Origin: Limnochordia bacterium
GTDB taxonomy: Bacteria > Bacillota > Limnochordia > Darwinibacteriales > DTU012
Direction of reading: 5' to 3'
NCBI GenBank assembly: GCA_007116145.1
Contig: SKJB01000014.1
Location: forward strand, 1-37,555
DNA: 37,555 nt
Shown: in pieces, positions 27,881-36,907 of the stretch
Layout of the letters: each line of letters begins with the position of its first letter
Position numbering within the stretch: the first letter of the stretch is position 1
Translations under genes and position numbers: made by a program
Notes under the pieces: model-generated
What the model was told of the DNA's origin: nothing
Database searches by the model: none
What the model saw: the letters and a program-made list of their open reading frames with translations, nothing else

Positions 27881-29407
27881 TTACGAGCCGACACTAAATG
27901 TTTCAATCTGTTGCAATAATGTATCGGACGCCATACTTAGATCCTCAGCTAAATTTGCTACTTCCTGCATGGTGGCAGCTTGCTCTTGAACAGAAGCCGC
28001 TATGTCTTGGCTTCCTAAGTCAATCTGTTTTGCTGCATGTAGAACAGATTGATTTTTCGCAGAAATTACTTCTACATTTTGGATAATCTGCCTCATCGCA
28101 TCACCTGTATCTTGCGTGGACTTAAAGCTAGTTTCGGTTTCTTGTACCCCTTCATTCATGTTCTTAACTGCATGACCAACTTGGGCTTGGGTATCAGCAA
28201 TGAGTACAGATATCTGATCAGCTGCACCTGCCGATTGCTCGGCGAGCTTACGCACTTCTTCTGCCACAACTGAAAACCCTCGCCCTTCATCACCCGCTCG
28301 TGCTGCTTCTATTGCAGCGTTGAGTGCTAATAAGTTCGTTTGATCGGCGATAGTTCGGATCACTTCTACAATTCTACCAATCTTATCTGATGAACTATTG
28401 AGAGTGTCAATGGTTTCTTTTAACGCAACCATCATATCTCGAGTTTTCTGCATCTGAAGAAGCGTTTCCTCAAGTTTTGTCCACCCATTATGAGCATGAG
28501 TTGCTGCTTCCTGACCGTATTCTGCCATGTTTTCAGCATTCCCGCGTAAGCTTTCAGCATTAGAAGCGAACTCTGTGGCAGACGCGGCAACCTCTTCCAT
28601 AGCCGCACTCATTTCTTCTGACGAGGCCGATAAAGCTTGGCTATTAGAAGCTACTTTGACTCCAGTTTCTTTCGAAATAGTAACCAATCCAGCAATCATC
28701 TCTTTTAAATTCAGGTGCATGGTGTTTAGGGATTTCACGAGAGTTCCAACTTCATCCTCAGCCCGATGCTCAAGAGGTAGAAGCTCAAGGTTTCCTTTGG
28801 CAATTTCCGCAGCAAATACAATTGGGGCCCTCAACGGTCGCAATACCGTACAAGGAAGTAACCAGAATGTCACAAATAAAATGCTAAGGATTAAAAGAAT
28901 TGCAACAAGGATAATGGAGTTACTTAGCTGCGCCACTAACCTATCATATAACTGTGTTAATTGATTATCTAGATGGGCTAAGCTTGTAAGAATCTCTTGG
29001 CGAAGTAACTCAATTTCAGCGAGGCGAGCCGTTCCTTCAGAGGTTCTGTTCTCCAGAAAAATCGAACTGATTCCCACCATCTCGACAAAATATCTCTCAT
29101 ATTCATCAGATAAATTCCGCGCTATCTCTGGGTACGACAACTGTAGTTGGCCAATTAAAGCATAGGTTTCTTGAGAGAGTGAGGCCACTTGAATAAATCG
29201 TAAATCGTCATTCGTTAAAATTCCACTTTGAACATAATTGCTAATCTGTAGTACATTACGCTCGATCCTATCTAACGTATTGCGATTTTCCACCACATAA
29301 ACCAACTGATTGTTAATAAAACTGTAACTATAGGCAAAAACGCCTAAAACCATAAGTCCAATCAGAACATAGGGTAATGACAGCTTTGCTTTCAGGCCAA
29401 TCCGCAT
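27881..29407 (-). CDS. Methyl-accepting chemotaxis protein
   Basis: Two TMs, helical periplasmic region, HAMP, and [40 protein letters not shown]. Confidence 0.93.
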   Translation of the reverse strand: MRIGLKAKLSLPYVLIGLMVLGVFAYSYSFINNQLVYVVENRNTLDRIERNVLQISNYVQSGILTNDDLRFIQVASLSQETYALIGQLQLSYPEIARNLSDEYERYFVEMVGISSIFLENRTSEGTARLAEIELLRQEILTSLAHLDNQLTQLYDRLVAQLSNSIILVAILLILSILFVTFWLLPCTVLRPLRAPIVFAAEIAKGNLELLPLEHRAEDEVGTLVKSLNTMHLNLKEMIAGLVTISKETGVKVASNSQALSASSEEMSAAMEEVAASATEFASNAESLRGNAENMAEYGQEAATHAHNGWTKLEETLLQMQKTRDMMVALKETIDTLNSSSDKIGRIVEVIRTIADQTNLLALNAAIEAARAGDEGRGFSVVAEEVRKLAEQSAGAADQISVLIADTQAQVGHAVKNMNEGVQETETSFKSTQDTGDAMRQIIQNVEVISAKNQSVLHAAKQIDLGSQDIAASVQEQAATMQEVANLAEDLSMASDTLLQQIETFSVGS

Positions 29408-29437
29408 AAAAACTCACTCCTATAACAAAATAATTGT

Positions 29438-29462
29438 TTGATAATCAGTATTACATTATCAA
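29438..29462. promoter_or_regulatory. Inverted repeat upstream of the MCP gene, possible operator
   Basis: TTGATAAT-cagtattac-ATTATCAA, 8-bp perfect arms about 30 nt upstream of the MCP start. Confidence 0.4.
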
Positions 29463-29638
29463 TACTACCACACAATAAATCAACTTGCCACCCAAAATGG
29501 TACATGGGAATAGGCACACCATCGTGCTGGAAAAATCATGGGGGTGGTTTACTAACCTCCAAATAAATTGGAGGAATTTTCAACATTGGAAGCGAATTAG
29601 AATTAGGATAAATACTTACTCCAACAGGAGGTGTCCAC

Positions 29639-30211
29639 ATGTATTTTTTTCTGCTCGCAAGTTTGTTAATACTCTTACGTTTTGGTTTTCCGTTGCTGAA
29701 AATTCGACTTTGTGATTCCTACATACAAGATTGTTATAGTACTCTCGATCGTGATAAATATCGAATTTTGACAAACTACTCCATACTGCTACCTGACCAT
29801 CCAAAAAAGCTAGTACACGTTGATTTAGTACTTTCATTGTATGGAATTTTCATCATTAAACGCAGCCCCCTAAAGTCTACGAGAGTACTCTACGGAGATG
29901 AACAAGGGGAACAATGGTCTACAGGCAAAACCCTACCCAACCCTATTCTTCAGCTAAAGCCTGGCGTTAAACACATTAAAGCTGTTATCGGTGATTTACT
30001 GCCAGATACAGCAATACCCTATTACCCTATCGTCCTACTCTACCCAAAATTAAAAGGGATTCAGTTAATGCGTCCAAAGGATAGTAAAATACAAATCCTC
30101 TATCCCAAAACACTAGTAGCGACCATCACAGCGTATCAATCCCAGAATGAATTGCTAACTGAAGAAGAATTAGCGATGCTAGTCAAAACGCTCCAAGCAT
30201 CAGCTCACTGA
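29639..30211 (+). CDS. Membrane-anchored NERD-domain protein
   Basis: N-terminal TM; KLVHVDLVLSLYGIFIIKRSPLKSTRVLYGDEQGEQWSTG...NPILQLKPGVKHIKAVI fits the NERD pattern. SD AGGAGG. Confidence 0.65.
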   Translation: MYFFLLASLLILLRFGFPLLKIRLCDSYIQDCYSTLDRDKYRILTNYSILLPDHPKKLVHVDLVLSLYGIFIIKRSPLKSTRVLYGDEQGEQWSTGKTLPNPILQLKPGVKHIKAVIGDLLPDTAIPYYPIVLLYPKLKGIQLMRPKDSKIQILYPKTLVATITAYQSQNELLTEEELAMLVKTLQASAH

Positions 30212-30231
30212 GTGTTACACACTCAATACTG

Positions 30232-30702
30232 CTAGAAATTGAGATATGGGTACCACTCTTCGGGTCGACGACTTAATTCCATTAACTTCCATAAAATCGA
30301 GTGATGCATTTCTTCCTCTGCTACTAAGCGGAGAAAAAGCTCTCGCTCTTTTTTATCTACCGCCTTTTCTGCTAATTCTTTGTACAAAGCGATACTGTTT
30401 TTTTCAAAACCGACCGCTTCTTGATAAACATCTGCAAGCCCCTTATCTCTACGGAAATCGTCACCCTCGGTTGGCTCCTTGGCAAATATTGTTTTGATCT
30501 CCTGCAACGATTCCGATCCCACATATTGATACTTCCCTGTAGCTTTTATGGTAGAGAGTGTTTCGAAATGGCCTTTTTCATCAACTGCGAGTGTTGTGAA
30601 GACTTGTTTAATCTGCTGATTACTTGTGGCAGCAGCTTGTTTCCGGTAGTACTCCTCGCCGTCTTTTTCCATCTGTAAGGCAAAATCCAACGGATTCTTC
30701 AT
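30232..30702 (-). CDS. Ferritin-like / rubrerythrin-type diiron protein, 156 aa
   Basis: FALQMEKDGEEYYRKQA...DEKGHFETL...AVGFEKNSIALYKELAEKA...AEEEMHHSILWKL: two E(x)nExxH helices. Confidence 0.88.
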   Translation of the reverse strand: MKNPLDFALQMEKDGEEYYRKQAAATSNQQIKQVFTTLAVDEKGHFETLSTIKATGKYQYVGSESLQEIKTIFAKEPTEGDDFRRDKGLADVYQEAVGFEKNSIALYKELAEKAVDKKERELFLRLVAEEEMHHSILWKLMELSRRPEEWYPYLNF

Positions 30703-31163
30703 CTTCTGTCGGCCTCCTCCTCAAGTAACTCCGCTATTGCTCTTGGATCAATGCGATAGCGAGCTCCGATTCCTTCATAAAACCCGTGCTCTTCAATCAT
30801 ATGCAGATTAAGGTCAGACCAATACAATGTCTTTGTTGGACTACTAACTTGAGTAAGAACCTTACGCGCTTGGTAATTATCACCAAAAGGACACGGAATA
30901 CTTCCTTTAAATTCTTCAACGGTTACCTGATAAAGCCTGTTAACCGTAACAGGTACTCCTAACGCTTTTAACCCAGCTGCAGTAAAAGAACGCATCTTTG
31001 TGGCTAAGGCTCTATGATCTGTACCCAAGTCATGCACAGCAATTTGATCGGCCTGTAAAACATCTGCTAGCGATCGAGTATCGGAGCCCAAGAAACCATA
31101 TGTGGCTAACACTCCTTGGTGCATGTTATTCTCTATCATCTGTAACCTAGGATCCTGTCTCAC
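30699..31163 (-). CDS. Conserved hypothetical protein, 154 aa, in the nqr operon
   Basis: 4-nt overlap with the ferritin-like gene and 30 nt from nqrF; contains IPCPFGDNYQARK and LHMIEEHGFYEG. No family recognised. Confidence 0.65.
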   Translation of the reverse strand: MRQDPRLQMIENNMHQGVLATYGFLGSDTRSLADVLQADQIAVHDLGTDHRALATKMRSFTAAGLKALGVPVTVNRLYQVTVEEFKGSIPCPFGDNYQARKVLTQVSSPTKTLYWSDLNLHMIEEHGFYEGIGARYRIDPRAIAELLEEEADRR

Positions 31164-31193
31164 ATGATCAACCTCCAGCTAATAGTGATGTTC

Positions 31194-32297
31194 TTAGAAC
31201 TCATCGTAATAGATATCAGCTTGCGAAAGACCAGCCTTTTCTAATACACGAATACAAGCATCAATCATTCCTGGGCTTCCGCATAAATAAGCCTGCATAT
31301 CGGCTGTATCCGTAATATAACGTCCCACAACCTCCGTAATCAGACCTATTTCACCCTCCCACTCATCGCTTATATCAGGCTGTGACAAAGCGGGGACATA
31401 CTGAAAATTATCATGCTCTGCATCTAACTTTGTAAATAGATCGACATAGTATAAATCCTGCTTTGTCACTGCGCCAAAGAAGAAAATCAGCTTCTTATCC
31501 AACTTCTGTCTTAAAATATCAAATACCATCGACTTTATGGGAGCCAATCCTGAACCACCGGCAATGAACACCAATGTATCGCCTCCCTCATGAAGATAGA
31601 ACTCTCCAAATGGCCCTCGCAGACTTAACTCATCGCCTTCTTGCAGATACTCGTGCATAAAAGTCGTACATACTCCACCAGGTACTAAACGGACAATAAT
31701 CTCTAGTTCCTGATTGTTCGTAGGAAGAGAAGAGATGGAATAAGCTCGCATCACACTCTCTTTGATATTCGCATAGGGTTTGGTTACAACCTGAATGTAT
31801 TGCCCTGCCTTAAACGCAACACTAGCGGGATTTACTAACGCAAACTGAAATTCCTTAATATCGCGCGTCATCCGCGTTATCCGCACAATCTTAGCTTTAT
31901 ATTCACGAACGTTAAACAACTCTTCAGGGATGTAGAGTTTTAAACTACTCTTAACCTTAACCTGGCAAGACAAACGTACATTAGCGTCTATCTCCTCCTT
32001 TGTTAAATACGGTTCTTCTGTTGGTAAAACGGCTCCCACTTCACTACCAAGACGCACTTTACAAAGCCCACAAGTCGCTTTTCCCCCACATGCTGATGGA
32101 ATATAGATCCTACTAGATGCAAGCGTCGAGAGCAAGTTCGATCCTCCTGTTACCATAAAGGTTTTATCCCCATCATTGATGTCGATTTCACACTCACCAT
32201 AATTATTGAGGACTTTATCTGCAAGAACCACAAGTGTAGCTAAAATGGTCGATATTAGTGATACACTAAAAACAGTAAGTACAATGGACATCGCCAT
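31194..32297 (-). CDS. nqrF: Na+-translocating NADH:quinone reductase subunit F
   Basis: N-terminal TM, 2Fe-2S motif CGGKATCGLCKVR, FAD motif RAYSISS, FIAGGSGLAPIKSM, YLCGSPGMIDACI. Confidence 0.93.
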   Translation of the reverse strand: MAMSIVLTVFSVSLISTILATLVVLADKVLNNYGECEIDINDGDKTFMVTGGSNLLSTLASSRIYIPSACGGKATCGLCKVRLGSEVGAVLPTEEPYLTKEEIDANVRLSCQVKVKSSLKLYIPEELFNVREYKAKIVRITRMTRDIKEFQFALVNPASVAFKAGQYIQVVTKPYANIKESVMRAYSISSLPTNNQELEIIVRLVPGGVCTTFMHEYLQEGDELSLRGPFGEFYLHEGGDTLVFIAGGSGLAPIKSMVFDILRQKLDKKLIFFFGAVTKQDLYYVDLFTKLDAEHDNFQYVPALSQPDISDEWEGEIGLITEVVGRYITDTADMQAYLCGSPGMIDACIRVLEKAGLSQADIYYDEF

Positions 32298-32312
32298 ACC
32301 CCCGACTTAGAG

Positions 32313-32912
32313 TTATTGGATGATAAAGATACCCGAAAAACCGATAAAGGCCAGGGCAATGATTCCAGTAATAATAAACGTAATCGCTGGACCCTCGAGT
32401 CCTAACGGGAGCTTATTCTTAGCAATCTTTTCTCGGATTGCAGCCAACGCGGAAATTGCTAACCACCAACCAAGCCCACTACCTAACCCAAAAAACAAGG
32501 ATTGAACTAACGAATAATCACGAATTATCATAAATAAGCTAATTCCAAGAATGGAACAATTAACGGTGATGAGAGGCAGAAAAATGCCGAGCTTCATATA
32601 GAGGTCCGGCAAATACCTGTCCATAGCCATTTCAATAATTTGCACCGTCGCAGCAATTACCACAATAAAAATAATATAACGCAGATAGTCTAACCCTAAA
32701 GGTACCACTATGAAACGGTAGACAAGCCAATTGATAACTGTTGTCACGATCATCACCAAAGAAACTGCCTTACCTAGACCCGATGCAGTCTTATACTCAC
32801 TAGATACAGAGATAAATGAGCACATGCCTAAGAAATTCGCCAATACCATGTTACTTGTAAAAATAGCTGCAAACAACAGTATGATCGGACTAATTGCTGG
32901 ACCACCATCCAT
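32313..32912 (-). CDS. nqrE: Nqr subunit E / RnfA family
   Basis: FTSNMVLANFLGMCSFISVS, NCSILGISLFM: typical NqrE/RnfA. Confidence 0.93.
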   Translation of the reverse strand: MDGGPAISPIILLFAAIFTSNMVLANFLGMCSFISVSSEYKTASGLGKAVSLVMIVTTVINWLVYRFIVVPLGLDYLRYIIFIVVIAATVQIIEMAMDRYLPDLYMKLGIFLPLITVNCSILGISLFMIIRDYSLVQSLFFGLGSGLGWWLAISALAAIREKIAKNKLPLGLEGPAITFIITGIIALAFIGFSGIFIIQ

Positions 32913-32933
32913 GGATCCACCTCCTAATTTCGC

Positions 32934-33611
32934 TTATTGAGCAGTTGCACTCGTAGCTGAAGCTTGCTTAACTTCACTTGGTCTTAGTGCAGGTGGTGCA
33001 GATTGTGCCTTCTTATCGCGAGTCATTGTCATGCTCGCTGCAGCCCAAATCATAACGCCAATTATGAAGAAAGCAGCAGGGGGCATAACCATTATTGTCC
33101 AGGTTTCCAAACCGATAAAATTCACATTTCTGCCAAAAAGTGTACCAAACCCTAATAACTCCCGTACAAAAGCGATGACCATGAGCACAATCGTATAACC
33201 CAACCCAGCAAACAACCCATCGAGTAGAGAGATAAACGGGGTATTCTTCTGCGCAAATGCTTCCGCTCTCCCCATAATGATACAGTTCGTAATAATCAAA
33301 CCCACATACGGACCCAATGCTCTACTTAATTCTGGATAGTTCGCTTGGATAAATATATCAACTACAATTACATACGATGCAATAATAAAGGTCTGAACAA
33401 TCATTCGTACCCGATGCGGTATATAGTTACGCAAGAGCGAGATGGTTAAACTCGAGCAGGAAATAACAAACATCAGACCCAGCCCCATGACTAATGTATT
33501 AGCCATTAAATTTGTCACTGCTAAAATCGAGCATATCCCTAGAATCTGACGGGTAACCTGATTTTCTTTCCATAGGTTGTTGCGAAATGATTGTTTAATC
33601 GCGTCTCTCAT
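32934..33611 (-). CDS. nqrD: Nqr subunit D / RnfE family
   Basis: LGICSILAVTNLMANTLVMGLG, ITNCIIMGRAEAFAQKNTPFISLLDGLFAGLGY. Confidence 0.93.
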   Translation of the reverse strand: MRDAIKQSFRNNLWKENQVTRQILGICSILAVTNLMANTLVMGLGLMFVISCSSLTISLLRNYIPHRVRMIVQTFIIASYVIVVDIFIQANYPELSRALGPYVGLIITNCIIMGRAEAFAQKNTPFISLLDGLFAGLGYTIVLMVIAFVRELLGFGTLFGRNVNFIGLETWTIMVMPPAAFFIIGVMIWAAASMTMTRDKKAQSAPPALRPSEVKQASATSATAQ

Positions 33612-34185
33612 GGTGGACCTCCAACTTTGGCAGCACCTTGTTCATTGTATCATTTACAATGCGTAATACAGCATTTGAGGTACTTGTGGCGCCAGTAATT
33701 GCATTTAAGTCTTCCGTATGAACAATGGGCAAGTTCCCGAGGGGCACTCCCCGAAATTGTTCCTTGTAGATGCGTTCGTCGATTCTGCCGCCAAGACCTG
33801 GCGTTTCATTGTGTTTCGTGAACTCAATCCCAAGTAGCGTCTGAGAATCAGCTGAAACGCCAACATAACCTTCCATCATTCCCCACAATCCTGAGCCCTG
33901 TAACGGAAGAGCGTAACTGTGAATCACTAAGTTTTCATCTCTTCTCGCATAAACATCGATTCCCGCGAGCTGGAATTGCTGAATCGATTCTGCAAACATG
34001 GACACAACCTCTGACTTTGTCGTTGGATGCATGTCAAGCACATATAAAATAGCGCCCTTAAAAGCAATCTCTTCATTCTGATTGATTCGTGGCATATAAA
34101 CTGCATTCGTTACAGCTAATATCGTTGTAAGAATAACACTACTAACAAAGGTAAAGCCGATTGTGTAGAAGTACCCCTCTCTCAT
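33595..34185 (-). CDS. nqrC: Nqr subunit C / RnfG family flavoprotein
   Basis: ETPGLGGRI and flavinylation motif NAITGATSTSNAV; N-terminal TM. Confidence 0.92.
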   Translation of the reverse strand: MREGYFYTIGFTFVSSVILTTILAVTNAVYMPRINQNEEIAFKGAILYVLDMHPTTKSEVVSMFAESIQQFQLAGIDVYARRDENLVIHSYALPLQGSGLWGMMEGYVGVSADSQTLLGIEFTKHNETPGLGGRIDERIYKEQFRGVPLGNLPIVHTEDLNAITGATSTSNAVLRIVNDTMNKVLPKLEVHHERRD

Positions 34186-35138
34186 GCAGCCTTCACCTTC
34201 CTTGCTCGTTGAATTTCTTGAACCTTCATATCCATTAACGGCACAAAGGTATTAGCAATTAATATGGCAAACATGATGCCTTCGGTAAAGACAGAAAAAA
34301 CCCGAATCACCACAGTTAAGAAGCCAATAAGCAGTCCATACAATATTTTCGTTGTTTCATTTTTAGGTGCCGTAATCGGATCTGTTGCCATATAGACCAC
34401 CCCGAACAAGAATCCACCACTAAGGAGTGCAAACAAAGGACTACCAGCCATGCCTAACCGAAAAACAACCATGCTACAAACGAAAAAACTCACGCTACAA
34501 GCACCCATTATTCTCCAAGATGCCGTTTTCGTATAGATGAGATAAACGGCTGCTAACAAAATCAAAACCGCGCTTGTTTCACCGATGGAACCAGGTATTG
34601 TGCCAAGCACTAAATGCAGATAGTCTGTTACTTCCCCGAATTGATTATAGCGTATTAACGGACTCGCTGATGTTAATGCATCTAACCCTTGACTATAACG
34701 GGAAAACCCACCAGGAAAACCTGGAAAAGGTTGGCTCCAAGCCATTGTCATATACTTCGGAAACGAAATATAGATAAAACAGCGTCCAACCAGTGCTGGA
34801 TTAAAGACATTTTTACCAAAACCCCCAAAAACACCCTTGGCAAAGAAAACGCCAAAAATGATACCTAAACTACCGACCCAAAAGGGTGTGGCTGGAGGCA
34901 AGGTAAGTACAAAAAGGCAACAAGATACTAAGACAGCTTCCGAAACCTTGGGCACCTTTGCATCTCCAAACAATCTGAGCATGAGATATTCTGTAGCAAT
35001 ACCTACAGCTGTCACCACACCAAGCATTACAAGCACTCTCCACCCAAATAAGTAAATAGCTAATACCACCAAGGGAACAAGGCTCCATAACACTTTCCGC
35101 ATCATTTTTTGTTTTAAAAAAAGTAGTGGCAAATGCAA
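34182..35138 (-). CDS. nqrB: Nqr subunit B / RnfD family
   Basis: Polytopic 318 aa, KNVFNPALVGRCFIYISFP, DALTSASPL at the flavinylation position, MATDPITAPKN. TTG start with GGAGAGG. Confidence 0.88.
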   Translation of the reverse strand: MHLPLLFLKQKMMRKVLWSLVPLVVLAIYLFGWRVLVMLGVVTAVGIATEYLMLRLFGDAKVPKVSEAVLVSCCLFVLTLPPATPFWVGSLGIIFGVFFAKGVFGGFGKNVFNPALVGRCFIYISFPKYMTMAWSQPFPGFPGGFSRYSQGLDALTSASPLIRYNQFGEVTDYLHLVLGTIPGSIGETSAVLILLAAVYLIYTKTASWRIMGACSVSFFVCSMVVFRLGMAGSPLFALLSGGFLFGVVYMATDPITAPKNETTKILYGLLIGFLTVVIRVFSVFTEGIMFAILIANTFVPLMDMKVQEIQRARKVKAA

Positions 35139-35173
35139 GCAATCCTCTCCTTCATTGCATACTTTTTTACTAT

Positions 35174-35210
35174 GTGAAAAACAAGCAGACTAAAGAGCCT
35201 GCTTGCAAAG
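35174..35210 (-). terminator. Intrinsic terminator between rubrerythrin and nqrB
   Basis: Minus strand: GCAAGCAGgctctttagtCTGCTTGTTTTTC. Confidence 0.75.
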
Positions 35211-35213
35211 GGT

Positions 35214-35807
35214 TTAGTATGTTTCTCTAAATACTTCAAAATGAGCTTTAGGATGGATACATGCTGGGCACGTTTCAGGAGCGCCTAATCCTTCATGGAT
35301 ATACCCGCAATTGCCACACTTCCACAACACAGATTCATCTTTACGGAAAACAGTATCTCCTTGAATGTTTGCCGCTAGTTTATTAAATCGGCTTTCATGC
35401 TTCTGCTCTGCATCGGCAATCATTTTAAACGCTGCTGACACTTCTAAAAATCCTTCGTCCGCTGCAGTTTTCGCAAACGATGGATACAGATCCGTCCACT
35501 CCTCATTCTCACCACTAGCCGCTGCTTGTAGGTTTTTAAGGGTCGAGTCCATGGCCACAGGAAAACTTGCACTAATCTCAAGCTCCGTTGGCAATTCGTC
35601 CTTTAGACCCTCTAATAAAAATTTATAGAAGCGTTTGGCATGTTCCTTTTCGTTATCGGCGGTCTCGATAAAGATGTTTTTCATTTGCTTATAGCCTTCT
35701 TTATCAGCTATGGACGCGTAATACGTGTAACGATTACGAGCCTGAGACTCTCCGGCAAATGCTTTTAATAAGTTCTCTGCTGTTTTTGTTCCCTTTAAAC
35801 TTTGCAC
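35214..35807 (-). CDS. rbr: Rubrerythrin
   Basis: SLKGTKTAENLLKAFAGESQARNRYTYYA diiron domain and C-terminal rubredoxin WKCGNCGYIHEGLGAPETCPACIHPKAHFE. GTG start at 35807 with GAGGAGG 8 nt upstream is preferred to 35846. Confidence 0.93.
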   Translation of the reverse strand: MQSLKGTKTAENLLKAFAGESQARNRYTYYASIADKEGYKQMKNIFIETADNEKEHAKRFYKFLLEGLKDELPTELEISASFPVAMDSTLKNLQAAASGENEEWTDLYPSFAKTAADEGFLEVSAAFKMIADAEQKHESRFNKLAANIQGDTVFRKDESVLWKCGNCGYIHEGLGAPETCPACIHPKAHFEVFRETY

Positions 35808-35856
35808 TACATATACCTCCTCATTTTGATAAACAGTATTGCCCAACTGTAAGCGC

Positions 35857-35871
35857 TCTTAATAGTTATAA
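35857..35871. promoter_or_regulatory. PerR-box-like sequence upstream of rubrerythrin
   Basis: TCTTAATAGTTATAA matches 11 of 14 specified positions of TTATAATNATTATAA. Confidence 0.4.
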
Positions 35872-36001
35872 CAACTACGATTTATATAGTATAGTTTCTT
35901 GATAACCCATTGAATTCCTGCCTGTTCTCGATTTTTTTTGCAGTGTGGAATCGCTCTAAACTTTGCGAGTCAAGCTTTTTCGGAAACTCACTAATTAATC
36001 A

Positions 36002-36030
36002 TTGACAACAAAAACTCCAGCCAGTATAAT
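36002..36030 (+). promoter_or_regulatory. Consensus housekeeping-sigma promoter for the NapH-like gene
   Basis: TTGACA (36002-36007), 17-nt spacer, TATAAT (36025-36030). Confidence 0.85.
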
Positions 36031-36045
36031 ACCCCTAAGGGGTAT
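36029..36045. promoter_or_regulatory. CsoR/CstR (DUF156) family-like operator
   Basis: ATACCCCT-A-AGGGGTAT, 8-bp perfect arms overlapping the -10 and the expected start site. Confidence 0.6.
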
Positions 36046-36067
36046 AAATATTGAAGGGGGTGTTTAT

Positions 36068-36829
36068 GTGCAGGGTGAATTTCAGAAAACAAATCGAATT
36101 TTTACAAAACTGAAGAAATGGACATGGCCCTTAATACCAATTATCGCTTTTGGTGGGTTGTTAATCCCAAAAATTGGATTACTGTTACTTCCAATTATGT
36201 TAACCTTGCTTATTATGGGATTTCTCAAAGGGAAATACTGGTGTGGGAATCTTTGCCCTCACGCTGGCCTATTTGACTATTTATTGTTACCATTAGCTCC
36301 GATGAAAGCTTTCCCCCGTTTTATGACAAATAAGCTGTTCCGGACATCTTTTTTCCTATTTTATATGAGCATGTTCATCTACCGTCTTATAACAGTTGCT
36401 CCAGCCTGGGGCACGCTGGATTACTGGGACAAACTCGGGTTTTTAATGGCTATCAATTATCTTGTACCCACACTAATTGGAACAACACTAGCGCTAACGA
36501 TTAATCCCCGATCATGGTGCACGTTTTGCCCTATGGGCATGATGCAGGAATTAGCATACGAACTGCGAAAACGAATTGGTGTTCGTTCAAGACAAGACAG
36601 AGTAATTACTATGAAAAACACTGCAGCGTGCAAAAAGTGTAACCGCTGTAATACCACTTGCCCCATACAATTATCCCCATATAAAAATCTCAATTCACAC
36701 CACCAATTCGTTGACAATTCATGCTTGAAATGCTCTGTATGTGTAGAAAAATGTCCATTAGGGTTATTATCGTTAGAGAACGTTAATAATGAACCAGACA
36801 AATCCAATCACCCTACCTGTAGCTTTTAA
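36068..36829 (+). CDS. NapH-like polytopic 4Fe-4S membrane protein
   Basis: WCGNLCPHAG, WCTFCPMG, CKKCNRCNTTCP and CLKCSVCVEKCP with about 4 TM. Start moved to in-frame GTG 36068 with GGGGG SD, because the supplied start is the -35 box. Confidence 0.85.
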   Translation: MQGEFQKTNRIFTKLKKWTWPLIPIIAFGGLLIPKIGLLLLPIMLTLLIMGFLKGKYWCGNLCPHAGLFDYLLLPLAPMKAFPRFMTNKLFRTSFFLFYMSMFIYRLITVAPAWGTLDYWDKLGFLMAINYLVPTLIGTTLALTINPRSWCTFCPMGMMQELAYELRKRIGVRSRQDRVITMKNTAACKKCNRCNTTCPIQLSPYKNLNSHHQFVDNSCLKCSVCVEKCPLGLLSLENVNNEPDKSNHPTCSF

Positions 36830-36852
36830 TCAAGAAGATCGACGCTGTCTGT

Positions 36853-36906
36853 GACAAGCTTAGGAGCAAGTACTCAGAAAAGAGTCCGTACTCCTGAGCT
36901 TTTTTC
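36853..36906 (+). terminator. Intrinsic terminator after the NapH-like gene
   Basis: AGCTtAGGAG...CTCCTgAGCTTTTTT stem with a T tract. Confidence 0.7.
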
Positions 36907-36907
36907 A

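Noticed and set aside
28527-28964. 145-aa plus-strand ORF inside the MCP gene
   Set aside because: Antisense shadow of the highly recognisable MCP coding region.
36002-36067. Supplied N-terminal extension of the NapH-like ORF (TTG start at 36002)
   Set aside because: The TTG is part of a consensus -35 box, and the expected transcription start lies downstream of it. GTG 36068 has a good SD.
36457-36807. 116-aa minus-strand ORF inside the NapH-like gene
   Set aside because: Antisense to the ferredoxin cysteine motifs; shadow ORF.
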